The notes: a model not told the origin generated them from the sequence alone. A stretch of DNA of 64,000 nt from Runella rosea (GCF_003325355.1 NZ_CP030850.1:3968001-4032000); one strand, 5' to 3'; counted from the stretch's first letter, positions 26,616 to 35,958 are shown. A program made the numbers and translations.

Positions 26616-27790
26616 AGGCCTTGAATGATATGCACCACTTTTTCTACGCTTTCGTCGGTAGGGTGCCGTTGTAGGACTTTGCGTTTGGCATTTTGTCCCA
26701 TTTTTAAGCGCAAGGCATCATTTTCAACCAGTTCGATGATTCGATTGCTCATTGCGACACTGTCTAGATACGAAACTACAAAACCCGCATCCTCTTCGAC
26801 CAGCTCGGGCGCACCACCCGCTTTTTCAAAACACACAATCGGTTTTTCGGCCAAAGCAGCCTCCAAGACCACCAACGGGTACGGGTCTTCGCGAGAGGTA
26901 AGCGCAAAAACGTCAAATTGGCTTAAATAATGGAACACATCCGAGGTAAGTCCAACGTGGATAATACGTTCTGACAACCCCATTCTTTCGGCGTCGAAGC
27001 GTTGAACTTCGTACAGTTCAGACTCAACGGGCATTCCTACCCACACAAAATAAACGGGTTTATTACCAAAATGCGTGATGACCTGCTGCGCCACCATCAT
27101 AAAAATATCGTTGCCTTTACGCCACTCGGCATGGCCGCATCCACCAATCAAAACAGCCTCGGTGGGCAATCCCATCTTTTGACGGATATTTACTTTTTTT
27201 GCTTCTGCAATGTTTTTAAGAATCAGCGGCGTATCTATAATTTGAAACGTACTTATTTGATTTTCAGGATATAAATATGTTTTCTGAAAATAAGCCGCCA
27301 CCGCTCTCGAAACCACAATCAGGTGATTGGTACGGCTCATAAGGTAAGCCATGTCCTGCGGGTCGCTGTATTTTTTGATTGACATTTCCAGCTCATGCGC
27401 AAAGAGGACAGTAGGCGCAGAAATAAAATCCAACTGCCGATACGCCGCAGCGGCTCCGATGGTATTGGCAAAAACAAGCCCAAAGTCCTGCGCCATAAAC
27501 AGCTCTTTAAAGCGCCGCCAACGGCGTTTCAACACTTTTTGTTTTACCCAATTATCCAACGAAAGCAAAGAAAGGAGTTTTTCAACCAAAGGATTGAAGT
27601 GAACATCCCCCAATCGGGGTAAACGGGTTGTAGAAACCAACGACCTGAATTCCTCTTCCAACGGCCCATCGCTGCAAAGCAGCAGGTGCATAGGCAAATT
27701 ATGCTGTTTGAGTTGTCGCAACAACTGTAACAATACAATCTGTCCGCCAGCACGATTGGCATCGTGGCTTATGAAGAGGATTTTTTTCAT
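26606..27790 (-). CDS. GT4-type glycosyltransferase
   Basis: 394 residues from the ATG at 27790 (MKKILFISHDANRAGGQIVL); the upstream start is rejected because the ATG forms a TAATG junction with the stop of the preceding gene. N-terminal AGGQIVLLQLLRQL is a typical GT4 acceptor-domain motif. The donor domain has AVLIGGCGHAEWRKGNDIFM, VYFVWVGMP and FALTSREDPYPLVVLEAALA with both donor-site Glu residues, then KPIVCFEKAGGAPELVEEDA. Closely similar in layout to the next upstream gene, so they probably arose by duplication. Coupled to it by the overlapping stop/start, and to the GT-C-like gene downstream by a 10-bp overlap. Confidence 0.93.
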   Translation of the reverse strand: MKKILFISHDANRAGGQIVLLQLLRQLKQHNLPMHLLLCSDGPLEEEFRSLVSTTRLPRLGDVHFNPLVEKLLSLLSLDNWVKQKVLKRRWRRFKELFMAQDFGLVFANTIGAAAAYRQLDFISAPTVLFAHELEMSIKKYSDPQDMAYLMSRTNHLIVVSRAVAAYFQKTYLYPENQISTFQIIDTPLILKNIAEAKKVNIRQKMGLPTEAVLIGGCGHAEWRKGNDIFMMVAQQVITHFGNKPVYFVWVGMPVESELYEVQRFDAERMGLSERIIHVGLTSDVFHYLSQFDVFALTSREDPYPLVVLEAALAEKPIVCFEKAGGAPELVEEDAGFVVSYLDSVAMSNRIIELVENDALRLKMGQNAKRKVLQRHPTDESVEKVVHIIQGLCE

Positions 27791-28893
27791 TAAAATTTCG
27801 TCAACAGTTTTTGCCAATTATCCAATTGACGATTTACATCAAACGTTAATGCTCGTTCGCGAAGCACATTTTTATCAATAACAATGGAACCGTTCATGAC
27901 TTTTTGCATGATGTCGGCCAGTTTGGGAATATCAAACGCGGGGGCTACTTCGCCCATTCCTGGCTGTACAAATTCGCTGATTCCGCCCGAGTTAAATCCT
28001 ACTACAGGTTTTTGTAAATAAGCCGATTCAATCATTACCAACGGGAAAGGGTCCTCGCGGGAGGTAAGCACAAAACCATCACAGATGTTGAGATAGTCAT
28101 AATAGTCTTGTCCGCCTTTGGCCCCTAAAGCAATAAAATTTAGGCCTTCCCTTTTTACCCGTTCTTCCAAATAATAAGAAACGCCGTACTCACTTCCACT
28201 TCCCAGCCACACCAGATACGCATTTTTGGGGAGGTGTTGCAGCAAATCGGGCACCATATCATAGCCCTTACGCATACACATCGTACCCGACATCAACCAC
28301 ACAAAAGCATCAGCTGGCAGTCCTAGTTCTTGCCGCAAGCGAGCCCGATCTTTTTGAAGATTTATTTTTTGGGTATCAATAAATGAGTGTAGAAGGTGGA
28401 GATTAGGAGCGCCCATTTTTTGAAGTTGGTCAACCACTATTTGTGAGCACCCGAGGGTAGTCTGCGCATAGGTAAGCATTTCCGCAAAAGAATCGGCCCG
28501 GAGCGTGTCAAATGTTTCTAGCAATTCATGCACGTGTACCACATACGGCACCTTCAATTTACGCGCCAACCGCGCAAACTGCGGCATCGTGATGGTATTG
28601 AAATACCATACATCTGGCTTAAACTCTTGGTGAATTCGCTTAATATAACTCTCTTCTGGCGTCAATCCGAACACCCGATGATAGACCGCCTCTACCGAAT
28701 AATAAGGTAAACCTCGGTGGAATTTATGAATATAGGTAGCGTCGGCTGGGGAGTTCTTGGCAAACAGTTCTCCCGCCTGACGCGTATAAACTGCCGTTTT
28801 TATATCGCTTCCTGCCAGATGCTTAATCAGATACCAAAGTACCATCTCCGAACCTGTCCGCGCGCCGGTAGGGGTAAAAAATAAAATTTTCAT
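27790..28893 (-). CDS. GT4-type glycosyltransferase
   Basis: 367 residues with a clear start MKILFFTPTGARTGSEMVL. GT4 signatures: GARTGSEMVLWYLIKHL near the N-terminus, FVWLMSGTMCMRKGYDMVPD (~200), YLVWLGSGSEYG, then FVLTSREDPFPLVMIESAYL with the E-x7-E donor site and GFNSGGISEFVQPGMGEV. The similarity to the adjacent GT4 (shared LTSREDPxPLV) indicates a tandem duplication. It starts 3 bp after the stop of the GT2 gene and its TAA shares a base with the next ATG, so it is part of a tightly packed transcription unit. Confidence 0.93.
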   Translation of the reverse strand: MKILFFTPTGARTGSEMVLWYLIKHLAGSDIKTAVYTRQAGELFAKNSPADATYIHKFHRGLPYYSVEAVYHRVFGLTPEESYIKRIHQEFKPDVWYFNTITMPQFARLARKLKVPYVVHVHELLETFDTLRADSFAEMLTYAQTTLGCSQIVVDQLQKMGAPNLHLLHSFIDTQKINLQKDRARLRQELGLPADAFVWLMSGTMCMRKGYDMVPDLLQHLPKNAYLVWLGSGSEYGVSYYLEERVKREGLNFIALGAKGGQDYYDYLNICDGFVLTSREDPFPLVMIESAYLQKPVVGFNSGGISEFVQPGMGEVAPAFDIPKLADIMQKVMNGSIVIDKNVLRERALTFDVNRQLDNWQKLLTKF

Positions 28894-28896
28894 GCG

Positions 28897-29889
28897 TTAG
28901 ACATGGCTCTTTGGATCGAGCTTATAAAAATAAGGCTTGTTACGAATGATTTTCCAAAAATAGGTAGAAAACAGCCAAACTTTACGTGTGAAGTCTTTTT
29001 GTTGCTCCAATTCACCAAATGGATTCCGAAACTTACTCGCATTAAGGGCTATTTTCCACCCAAAATATACAGGAATCATCAGATAATAGTTGAGCATAAG
29101 GCCCAGATAACGCCCAATACCGAATTCTTTTCTTACCCAAACCAAGTTTGAAAGTTGAATTTGGGGATAAAAACGATTGATAATGGTAATCAGCACTTCT
29201 TTCCTTTTGGGATTACTTCCCCACTCATGGTGGATATAGCCGCAATCTTCAAATACTTTCAGTTTTCCAACGCGCCCCAGTCGGCAGTTCCACTCCACAT
29301 CTTCACCGTACAAAAAGAAGTCTTCATCCAATAATCCCGCTTTGTCGACTGCTTCTCGTTTAGCCAACAAAAAGGCCGCTGGAATCCAATCCACTTGATC
29401 GGGGTCGTCGTAATGGGTTTCAGGGATTAATTTTTCGAGCAGTGTTTTAAAAATTTGCCCAGGCGGCAACACGTACAGTGTCCGTTTAAATATGGCTAAA
29501 CTACGGTAAAAAGGGCGAGGGGTGCGGTCTGAAAAAAGCTGAACGCCCCCGCAGGCAACGGTTTCTGGTTGCGTATCCAAGCGCTGAACACAACGCGTAA
29601 TGGTATCTTCAATAAGCTCCGTATCAGAATTAAGCAACAAGTAATAACGTCCTTTTGACGCTCGAATTCCCGCATTATTTGCTCTCGAAAACCCCGCATT
29701 GTAGCCCATATTGAGCCATTGAACGTCGCGAAATTCACGCGTTATGATTTCACCCGCACCGTCTTGCGAGTCATTGTCGACCACGATAATTTCAAAGCTA
29801 ACTCCTTTAGTATGCTCATAAATTGAGCGGATACAATCGGTAGTCAATTTGAGGGTTTTATAATGAATGATGATAATCGAAACGTCCAT
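28897..29889 (-). CDS. GT2 glycosyltransferase (rhamnosyltransferase-like)
   Basis: 330 residues. The GT-A domain covers ~1-240: DVSIIIIHYKTLKLTTDCIR at the start, IIVVDNDSQDGAG, LLLNSDTELIED (the DxD-like site) and FFLYGEDVEWNCRLGRVGK with the catalytic-base ED motif, followed by YIHHEWGSNPKR. This is the pattern of WbbL/rhamnosyltransferase-type enzymes that add sugars to undecaprenyl-linked intermediates. A hydrophobic C-terminal helix (~LGLMLNYYLMIPVYFGWKIA) may associate with the membrane. It follows the acetyltransferase gene after a 109-bp gap containing imperfect repeats and precedes the GT4 gene by 3 bp. Confidence 0.93.
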   Translation of the reverse strand: MDVSIIIIHYKTLKLTTDCIRSIYEHTKGVSFEIIVVDNDSQDGAGEIITREFRDVQWLNMGYNAGFSRANNAGIRASKGRYYLLLNSDTELIEDTITRCVQRLDTQPETVACGGVQLFSDRTPRPFYRSLAIFKRTLYVLPPGQIFKTLLEKLIPETHYDDPDQVDWIPAAFLLAKREAVDKAGLLDEDFFLYGEDVEWNCRLGRVGKLKVFEDCGYIHHEWGSNPKRKEVLITIINRFYPQIQLSNLVWVRKEFGIGRYLGLMLNYYLMIPVYFGWKIALNASKFRNPFGELEQQKDFTRKVWLFSTYFWKIIRNKPYFYKLDPKSHV

Positions 29890-29895
29890 TCAAAA

Positions 29896-29983
29896 AACAT
29901 TTATCATTTATCAGCGAACATTTATCATTGAATATCAGTCATTTTGGGTAATTGAAAAACCTCAAATACTGAATGATAATTGT
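29896..29983. repeat. Intergenic AT-rich direct/inverted repeats
   Basis: AACATTTATCATT occurs twice in direct orientation (29896-29908 and 29917-29929), and a near-inverse copy AATGATAATTGT is at 29972-29983. The region between the acetyltransferase and GT2 genes could form an imperfect hairpin. There is no T tract, so it is not called a terminator. It may be a degenerate copy of a dispersed intergenic repeat. Confidence 0.45.
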
Positions 29984-29998
29984 GAAATGATTAATGAA

Positions 29999-30652
29999 TT
30001 AGTACACTTTATAACTCGGAGTAGGTCTTTTTTCAGCAGGGCTTCCCATATACACCCCCCAAGCTTCCGTATTTTTTGTTATAGAAGCAGACATTGCCAC
30101 GAGCGTACCTTCGGCTATGACTGTATAGTCACGAATTGTGGCATTGACCCCAAAAAATGAATACGATTCCACTACGCAGTGGCCCGACAGCACCACATGC
30201 GACGTAAAAAATACGTGGTCTTTAATGACCCCGTGGTGGCCGATGTGGTTGCCGCTCCACAGCACGCAATTATTACCGATTTTGGTGAAGGGTTGAATGG
30301 TATTATCCTCTAAAATGAAGCAATTCTCACCAATTTCATTGCCAAATAATGTGGCTTTTGAACTAATATAACTGATAAACTCGTAGCCTTTGGCCTTGGC
30401 ATCGAGATATACTTTTTCTCGATTTTTATTCATTTTTCGCCCTGTCATGGGAGCAAAAAACTTAAACTCCGACGGTGGGAAAAGGGTTTCTACCTCTTCA
30501 AAAGCAACAACGGGTAAACCCCAAAACGTGGCTTCCTTTAAATATTCCCGATTGACCGTAAAAGCAACTACCTCATGGTCGGAGTCGTGGGTTAAATAAA
30601 AATGCGCCAGTTCCGCCGTGTCAAGCACTCCAAAAATTACAACTTTAGCCAT
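29999..30652 (-). CDS. PglD/NeuD-type sugar O/N-acetyltransferase (left-handed beta helix)
   Basis: 217 residues from the ATG at 30652 (MAKVVIFGVLDTAELAHFYL); the longer frame adds 14 unlikely residues. The N-terminal Rossmann-like half (~1-90) resembles the UDP-sugar-binding domain of PglD/NeuD proteins. The C-terminal half has hexapeptide repeats (IGENCFILEDNTIQPFTKIG, then IGNNCVLWSGNHIGHHGVI) with His residues in the SGNHIGHHG turn as candidate catalytic base. The likely reaction is acetyl-CoA-dependent acetylation of an amino sugar made by the DegT-type aminotransferase in this locus. It follows WbqC on the same strand after an 83-bp gap. Confidence 0.87.
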   Translation of the reverse strand: MAKVVIFGVLDTAELAHFYLTHDSDHEVVAFTVNREYLKEATFWGLPVVAFEEVETLFPPSEFKFFAPMTGRKMNKNREKVYLDAKAKGYEFISYISSKATLFGNEIGENCFILEDNTIQPFTKIGNNCVLWSGNHIGHHGVIKDHVFFTSHVVLSGHCVVESYSFFGVNATIRDYTVIAEGTLVAMSASITKNTEAWGVYMGSPAEKRPTPSYKVY

Positions 30653-30735
30653 TTTTTTATCCTTAATTGTCTTTGGTAAAGCATTCTGCGTCATGAAATT
30701 CCATTTGCAATTAACGTTTAACCCATGACTTTCTT

Positions 30736-31434
30736 CTAAACTAATTCATATTCGTTCAAAAAACCCTGAATTGTGGTCACGTCATTGAACATCATCATGT
30801 CCACAATTGATAGCCAAGGCACAAATTCATTTTTGAATTGAGGGTATACAATCGGCTTCGCTTTGATAAAGTTTAACCGAATGTGATTTTGCTCAAACAC
30901 AGTTTTATCGTACAACTCCATACCCCCAATCGGATTAATGTAATGCGCCGCTTTCGCTTGCTGGCAAATATCCAAAATTCGTTCCTGCGCCTTCAGATGG
31001 GTATTTTGATAGATACTAGAACTCGGCACAATCTCCGTTTGAATATCGAGATAATCAACCAAAATCTTAAAACCATCGGCAATCCAGTCGCTCAGTTTTT
31101 CGGCATCTAAGTTGATAATTTTTTCGGTGACTGCAAAAGCCGTTGAATAAAACGGCGCCTTTTTATAGGCTTGTTCAATTGTTTTGAGCAGTTTTCCCCG
31201 CCATTTGGGGTCATTGCTCAGGTAAATTTCGTTGATGAGCTTATTTTGACTAGCCTCTTTGAGGGGAATAGTAAACAAATATTCCTGACCATTTACCAAT
31301 ATTCGATTCCGGTTAATCCAACCTTTATTGATGTAATTGACATCATCATACAGCACAAACTTATCAACGCCATTCAGCAGTTGCAGGTACCCAATGTAAG
31401 GCAAAAAATAGGGTTGCATAATGGCAAGGCGCAT
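30736..31434 (-). CDS. WbqC family protein
   Basis: 232 residues matching the WbqC family over its length: N-terminal RLAIMQPYFLPYIGYLQLLN, KFVLYDDVNYINKGWINRNR, and near the C-terminus FVPWLSIVDMMMFN. WbqC proteins recur in O-antigen and capsule loci, often next to aminotransferases and acetyltransferases. They are thought to act in modifying amino-sugar precursors, but no reaction is established for this one. It is the first gene after a strong terminator (31468-31499). It therefore needs either read-through or its own promoter, which I could not identify. Confidence 0.88.
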   Translation of the reverse strand: MRLAIMQPYFLPYIGYLQLLNGVDKFVLYDDVNYINKGWINRNRILVNGQEYLFTIPLKEASQNKLINEIYLSNDPKWRGKLLKTIEQAYKKAPFYSTAFAVTEKIINLDAEKLSDWIADGFKILVDYLDIQTEIVPSSSIYQNTHLKAQERILDICQQAKAAHYINPIGGMELYDKTVFEQNHIRLNFIKAKPIVYPQFKNEFVPWLSIVDMMMFNDVTTIQGFLNEYELV

Positions 31435-31467
31435 AAGTTGAGAAATGTTAAGTTTATAATCAGCACT

Positions 31468-31499
31468 AAAAAAAACCGTTCGTATGATTTATACGAACG
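31468..31499 (-). terminator. Intrinsic terminator inside the polysaccharide locus
   Basis: On the minus strand a 9-bp perfect stem (CGTTCGTAT/ATACGAACG, 31477-31499, 5-nt loop) is followed by eight T residues (complement of 31468-31475). It lies 30 bp past the stop of the large membrane protein gene and divides the locus into an export/aminotransferase unit and a glycosyltransferase unit. Confidence 0.88.
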
Positions 31500-31528
31500 T
31501 TAGAAAAAGAATATTTATTAAGCCAAAA

Positions 31529-33610
31529 CTATTTTAGCTTTCGTAAATAATAATCTTCGCCCTTCACAATCATTCCCTTCATAGTTGTATCCGTCCCTAA
31601 TCTGATATCCGTTGGCAAGGGCTTGAAAAGGTCAATGGTATCGCTTTTGGCATACATCAAATAGTCGGTTCCTGGCGGAATGGGCCGCAAGGGCAGTTCA
31701 AAAGGACGAATCGGAATCAATCGCCGGCTAAGGTGTTTTCCGTAGAGCGGGTACTCAAAATCATCATTGATGGTTCCCAGGGCCACCGTGGCGGAGTCGG
31801 GCACCAATTCATCAAATTTCAAGTAAGCCTGCGTAATATCGGGCCGCGCAAACGTCATCATCGGAATACGCTCCGTTTTAAAGGCAGATTTTTTGCCCAA
31901 GGCATCAAAAGGCAAACAGCGAAAATTGAGAAATACCGCCAATAAAGCCGAAATACACGCGACAACGGTTACAACGCCCACGTATGTTTTCAACGCCGCC
32001 GAATACCCTGATTTTTCTAGGCTGTATTTATGAGTAAAGAGTAATGTTAAAAATAATACCCCAAAAACACCCGTTTCTTGAAAATAGCGCCCTTTCCAAG
32101 GATCGTAGGGGGCAGAATAAGACAATGCCGCAAAATGAAGCAATAACGCAACCGCCAAAAACCAGTGCGCTGGCGAACGGAGGATGCCAAACAACGCCAA
32201 AAACAACAACGGAAAAACCAGTGCGAAACCAAATATTCCCCAATAAGGATTCCCATTGAAAAATTCAAATCGGCGTTCAAAAGAAAAAGGAACAATGGAA
32301 AACTCTGTCGTTTCGTCTAGCCGCATCTGCAGTTTATCTTCCAACCAAACCAGCGGAATACGCATCCCACGATTAATCTCCTGCCCTATTTTCACATTGC
32401 GCAGTCCGTCAAGATTGACAAAATCATAGGCATATCTGACCACATTACGCGAGCCTTGCTCAAACAGATTGCGGTAGCCTCCATTTGAGGTAGCCCGTTC
32501 GATAGACTGGTGTTTGAGCGAGGTAGGCGGCCCGATAGGATGACCGAAAACCTGTACATTTTTAACGTAGCCCGTTGGCAATGTCCACAGGCAAAAGCAA
32601 ACCACAATCGCAATTCCCAGCTTAAAAATAGCAGGCCAATTGATATTTAGTGTTATATTTTCCTTCTTCTGGCCTTTTCCTTTTTGCAAAAACACGGTAT
32701 AAATCATCACCACAAAAACCGACGGCAGAAGCAACGTAAACGTCACTTTGTGACCATAAACAATTCCAAAACTTAGCGCCGCCAAATACAAATAGCGGTT
32801 TTCGTAGGTTACTCGGTACGTAAACAAAAAATAAAGCAAGCAGCTCAAATAAGCCGCTAATACAATGTCGGTTTCGGTCGTAACGGCCTGCATCAAAAAA
32901 TCCAAAAACAACGCAAATGCTAACGCACAGAAGAAACTTGCATTGAGACGGTTTTTGGTGATTCGCTGCGCAATCCCAAAAACCGTGACTAGGGTAATCC
33001 AGTACGAAAGATGATGGATAAGTTTAAAGGCATTTTCAAATTTCCCCGTCATCAAGTACGAATAAATCTGAATGGTACACACACTTTTAGGATAGGTATC
33101 AATGTTCCAATTGGTGCCTCCAAAATGCGCCATGGTACCGCGTTGGATGTACTGCACTACACGATTCAGGTGCCCTGTCATGCTATCCCATTCATTAGGA
33201 ACGGTAAAAAGCACTAAAAGTAAATTAGTAATCCCGATAATGGCTACCGAAAGAATCATGACTCCAAACAGGAATCTCAAATATACCGTCCCACTTACAT
33301 ACCAACGCTGGGCGGCATGCCAACGACTTACGACCATTTTAAGGGGCGAAAAAACCGTTGTTTGGGGAGCTATCTTGCTAAAAACAAATCTTAGAATCGT
33401 AGGAGGAATAAAAACCGCAATTGCCCACGCCCATGTAGTACCAGTTAGGTCCAATGCAGAAAGGCAATATCCAGTGATAATAATGCTGCCTGCAAAAAGG
33501 AGAAATGAGGTAATCAACCATTCTACCAAAGATGGACGACAAATACCGGCAGACGTGCGTCCGATGTATCCTAAAAAAACACCGAAACTTAGTAAGCTAA
33601 TCAGCACCAT
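31529..33610 (-). CDS. GT-C-like integral membrane protein
   Basis: 693 residues with about 12-13 transmembrane helices up to ~560 and a soluble C-terminal domain of ~130 residues. Residues 142-152 (DSMTGHLNRVV) in the first large extracytoplasmic loop match DSNNYHLTRVV of the protein encoded at 24555-26615, in the same topological position. This points to a shared GT-C-type active-site loop, although overall similarity is low. The role is probably a sugar transfer step outside the cytoplasmic membrane. Its start is 2 bp past the aminotransferase stop, so it belongs to the upstream unit, and it is followed by an intrinsic terminator. Confidence 0.8.
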   Translation of the reverse strand: MVLISLLSFGVFLGYIGRTSAGICRPSLVEWLITSFLLFAGSIIITGYCLSALDLTGTTWAWAIAVFIPPTILRFVFSKIAPQTTVFSPLKMVVSRWHAAQRWYVSGTVYLRFLFGVMILSVAIIGITNLLLVLFTVPNEWDSMTGHLNRVVQYIQRGTMAHFGGTNWNIDTYPKSVCTIQIYSYLMTGKFENAFKLIHHLSYWITLVTVFGIAQRITKNRLNASFFCALAFALFLDFLMQAVTTETDIVLAAYLSCLLYFLFTYRVTYENRYLYLAALSFGIVYGHKVTFTLLLPSVFVVMIYTVFLQKGKGQKKENITLNINWPAIFKLGIAIVVCFCLWTLPTGYVKNVQVFGHPIGPPTSLKHQSIERATSNGGYRNLFEQGSRNVVRYAYDFVNLDGLRNVKIGQEINRGMRIPLVWLEDKLQMRLDETTEFSIVPFSFERRFEFFNGNPYWGIFGFALVFPLLFLALFGILRSPAHWFLAVALLLHFAALSYSAPYDPWKGRYFQETGVFGVLFLTLLFTHKYSLEKSGYSAALKTYVGVVTVVACISALLAVFLNFRCLPFDALGKKSAFKTERIPMMTFARPDITQAYLKFDELVPDSATVALGTINDDFEYPLYGKHLSRRLIPIRPFELPLRPIPPGTDYLMYAKSDTIDLFKPLPTDIRLGTDTTMKGMIVKGEDYYLRKLK

Positions 33611-33612
33611 AC

Positions 33613-34686
33613 TTACAGAATTTGGTTAATCAATTCCGAAATGCGCCTTACGTCTTCATGGGGCAGTTCGGCGTGCAGAGGTAAACAAAGCACCCGTAAA
33701 GAAATATCTTCTGAAACAGGGCAGGATTCCGCATCCTTCAAAAAGGGCAGTTTATTGAGAGAAGGATAAAAATAACGACGCGGAGTAATCTCATTTTTGA
33801 CCAGAAAATCCCGTACTTCCAACGTTTTGGTTTCAGATTCAAAAACCACTGGATAGTAGGCATAATTACGTCCTAGTCCTTCCACCCATTGAGGAGCCTC
33901 AAGATGATTCCAATCGAGTAGTTCGGTATATAAATCACAAACCGCTTTACGGGCCGCAATCAACTGCGGCACAAGCGGCAGGTTGCAAAGCCCCATAGCT
34001 GCATGAACTTCAGAGTTTTTACCGTTGATTCCGACAAAATAATAATCATCTCCCCGATGACCGAAAGCTCGCAATAAATGTAATTTATCGTGCCATTTGG
34101 CATCATTTGCGATTATTGCTCCCCCTTCTACTGTGTGAAAAAGCTTGGTAGCATGGAAGCTGCACGTAGAAAAATCGCCATAAGAAAGCAAAGAACGCCC
34201 GTTTAAAGTAGCGCCAAATGCATGAGCGCCGTCATAGATAACAATGAGATTATGCTTCTTTGCAATTTTTTCAATCGCTTCTACATCACAGGCATTACCG
34301 TAGACGTGAGTCGCCAGAATGGCCCGCGTGCGCTCCGTTATAGCCGCTTCAATCAGGTCGGGGTTGATACAATAGGTATGGGAATCAATATCGACAAATA
34401 CAGGCGTTGAGTTTTCCCACAATATAACATTGGTGGTTGCAACGTACGAAAAAGGCGTTGTAATAATTTCTCCGGGCTCATCCAGTAGTTTGAGCGCCAT
34501 TTGAAGCACAATAGTCCCATTGCCACAAAAATACAGATGGTCTACATTCAAGTATTCTTTAAGCCCCTGTTCCAATTCCTGCGCCAGGGGGCCATTGTTG
34601 GTAAGCAGGGACTTGTCCCAAATTTTTCTTAAATAAGAAACATATTGATCAAAATCGGGAAGGTATGTTTTAGTAACGTTAATCAT
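33613..34686 (-). CDS. DegT/DnrJ/EryC1/StrS-family sugar aminotransferase
   Basis: 357 residues. PLP-dependent aminotransferase of the WecE/DegT class, converting a keto-sugar nucleotide to an amino sugar. Key segments: NGTIVLQMALKLL (~56-68), EIITTPFSYVATTNVILWEN (73-92), VFVDIDSHTYCINPD, YDGAHAFGA (151-159) whose Asp contacts the PLP nitrogen, and CSFHATKLFHTVEGGAI with Lys181 as the Schiff-base residue. The substrate is not predictable, but a dTDP/UDP-4-keto-6-deoxyhexose is usual. No nucleotide-sugar dehydratase is in the window, so the precursor must come from elsewhere. It lies 21 bp past the Wzt gene and 2 bp before the membrane protein gene. Confidence 0.93.
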   Translation of the reverse strand: MINVTKTYLPDFDQYVSYLRKIWDKSLLTNNGPLAQELEQGLKEYLNVDHLYFCGNGTIVLQMALKLLDEPGEIITTPFSYVATTNVILWENSTPVFVDIDSHTYCINPDLIEAAITERTRAILATHVYGNACDVEAIEKIAKKHNLIVIYDGAHAFGATLNGRSLLSYGDFSTCSFHATKLFHTVEGGAIIANDAKWHDKLHLLRAFGHRGDDYYFVGINGKNSEVHAAMGLCNLPLVPQLIAARKAVCDLYTELLDWNHLEAPQWVEGLGRNYAYYPVVFESETKTLEVRDFLVKNEITPRRYFYPSLNKLPFLKDAESCPVSEDISLRVLCLPLHAELPHEDVRRISELINQIL

Positions 34687-34707
34687 TCGCTTCGGCGAGC
34701 CGACCGT

Positions 34708-35958
34708 TTAGACCAGTACTTCTGACTGAGAAATTTGAAAATTTAATTGAGGGCGCACATACCCTGGCCATTTACCGTACCAAGTAACCCCCTCTCGGTG
34801 ATCCTCCACCTCAAAGGACAATGCATCGGGTAGTTGAAACAATACGGTCGATGTGTCTTTTACCACCATGATTGAAATCACGTAAGAGCCGTCATTCAGG
34901 AAGTTGCCAGGAATCTCCAGCGTAGCTGACACCAATCCTTTTTCAAAAGATTGCGAGGTTGTTCCTACGTTAAAGATACATTCTCCCGTAAAAGCATATA
35001 AGTGCAGGCTTAAATTTAAATCGGCACGCTCGGCCATGTTCCAAAATTCAATATGAACGCGGGCGGGGGTTGTTACATCTATGTAATGTTTACCTCCCTG
35101 ATACTCTGGATCAATGCGAACCGTTCGAAAGCGTACTTCGTCACTACCTGGGGCTTCTTCGGGAGTTTCCCAAAAATGTTCCAAGTTCGTTTTGGCCACA
35201 TGGCTAAGATAATTATTGACGACGTGCGTAGTATCTCCCTGCATTTTTAGGCGACCGTGCTCAAAATAGAAAGCACGATTGCAAAGAGATTGCACAGCGG
35301 CAAGATTATGACTTACGAATAAAATCGTCCGACCGCTCTCCGATACATCGCGCATTTTGCCAAGGCATTTTTTCTGAAAATCTGCATCACCTACGGCAAG
35401 TACTTCGTCAATTATGAGGATTTCAGGACTTAAATGAGCCGAAATGGCAAAACCAAGTCGCACATACATCCCTGACGAATATCGTTTTACGGGGGTATCC
35501 AAAAACTTCTCAACCCCTGCAAATTCTACAATACTCTCGAACGCACTCTTTATTTCGTGGCGTTTCATGCCGAGAATTGCTCCGTTAAGAAAGATATTTT
35601 CTCGCCCGGTCAATTCAGGGTGAAAACCCGTCCCAACTTCCAGTAAACTCGCCACACGTCCTTTTATCGTTACTTTTCCACCAGTAGGCTCGGTGATTTT
35701 ACTGAGGATTTTCAACAAAGTAGATTTACCAGCACCATTATGGCCAATAATTCCTACCCTATCACCTTGCTCAACGGTAAAATTCACATCGCGAAGTGCC
35801 CAAAACTCTTCCTTTTCTACCTCATCCTGTTCGCCTTTACCAAAAAAATGCTTGAATTTCTCCGAAAAAGTATCGCGCAAGGTCGAACTTTTACGCATCG
35901 CTTTTTGGTGATCGATGATGTATTTTTTGCTTATATCTTCTGCTACAATTACCTGCAT
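34708..35958 (-). CDS. wzt: Polysaccharide ABC transporter ATP-binding protein (Wzt) with C-terminal sugar-recognition domain
   Basis: 416 residues from the ATG at 35958 (MQVIVAEDISKKY). The nucleotide-binding domain covers ~1-240: Walker A GHNGAGKST (72-80), ABC signature YSSGM (160-164), Walker B ILIIDE (180-185) and the H-loop FVSHN. Residues ~245-416 form a Wzt_C-like beta-sandwich (VHIEFWNMAERADLNLSLHL), which in O-antigen exporters binds the chain end and selects the substrate. The Wzm-like permease gene lies just upstream (35-bp gap). Together they should export undecaprenyl-linked polysaccharide across the inner membrane using ATP. The extra domain argues for O-antigen rather than teichoic-acid-type export. 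Confidence 0.95.
   Translation of the reverse strand: MQVIVAEDISKKYIIDHQKAMRKSSTLRDTFSEKFKHFFGKGEQDEVEKEEFWALRDVNFTVEQGDRVGIIGHNGAGKSTLLKILSKITEPTGGKVTIKGRVASLLEVGTGFHPELTGRENIFLNGAILGMKRHEIKSAFESIVEFAGVEKFLDTPVKRYSSGMYVRLGFAISAHLSPEILIIDEVLAVGDADFQKKCLGKMRDVSESGRTILFVSHNLAAVQSLCNRAFYFEHGRLKMQGDTTHVVNNYLSHVAKTNLEHFWETPEEAPGSDEVRFRTVRIDPEYQGGKHYIDVTTPARVHIEFWNMAERADLNLSLHLYAFTGECIFNVGTTSQSFEKGLVSATLEIPGNFLNDGSYVISIMVVKDTSTVLFQLPDALSFEVEDHREGVTWYGKWPGYVRPQLNFQISQSEVLV

Noticed and set aside
33102..33629. 175-codon plus-strand frame opposite the GT-C-like gene and the aminotransferase end
   Set aside because: Composition is a mirror of hydrophobic helices on the other strand; no independent start signal.
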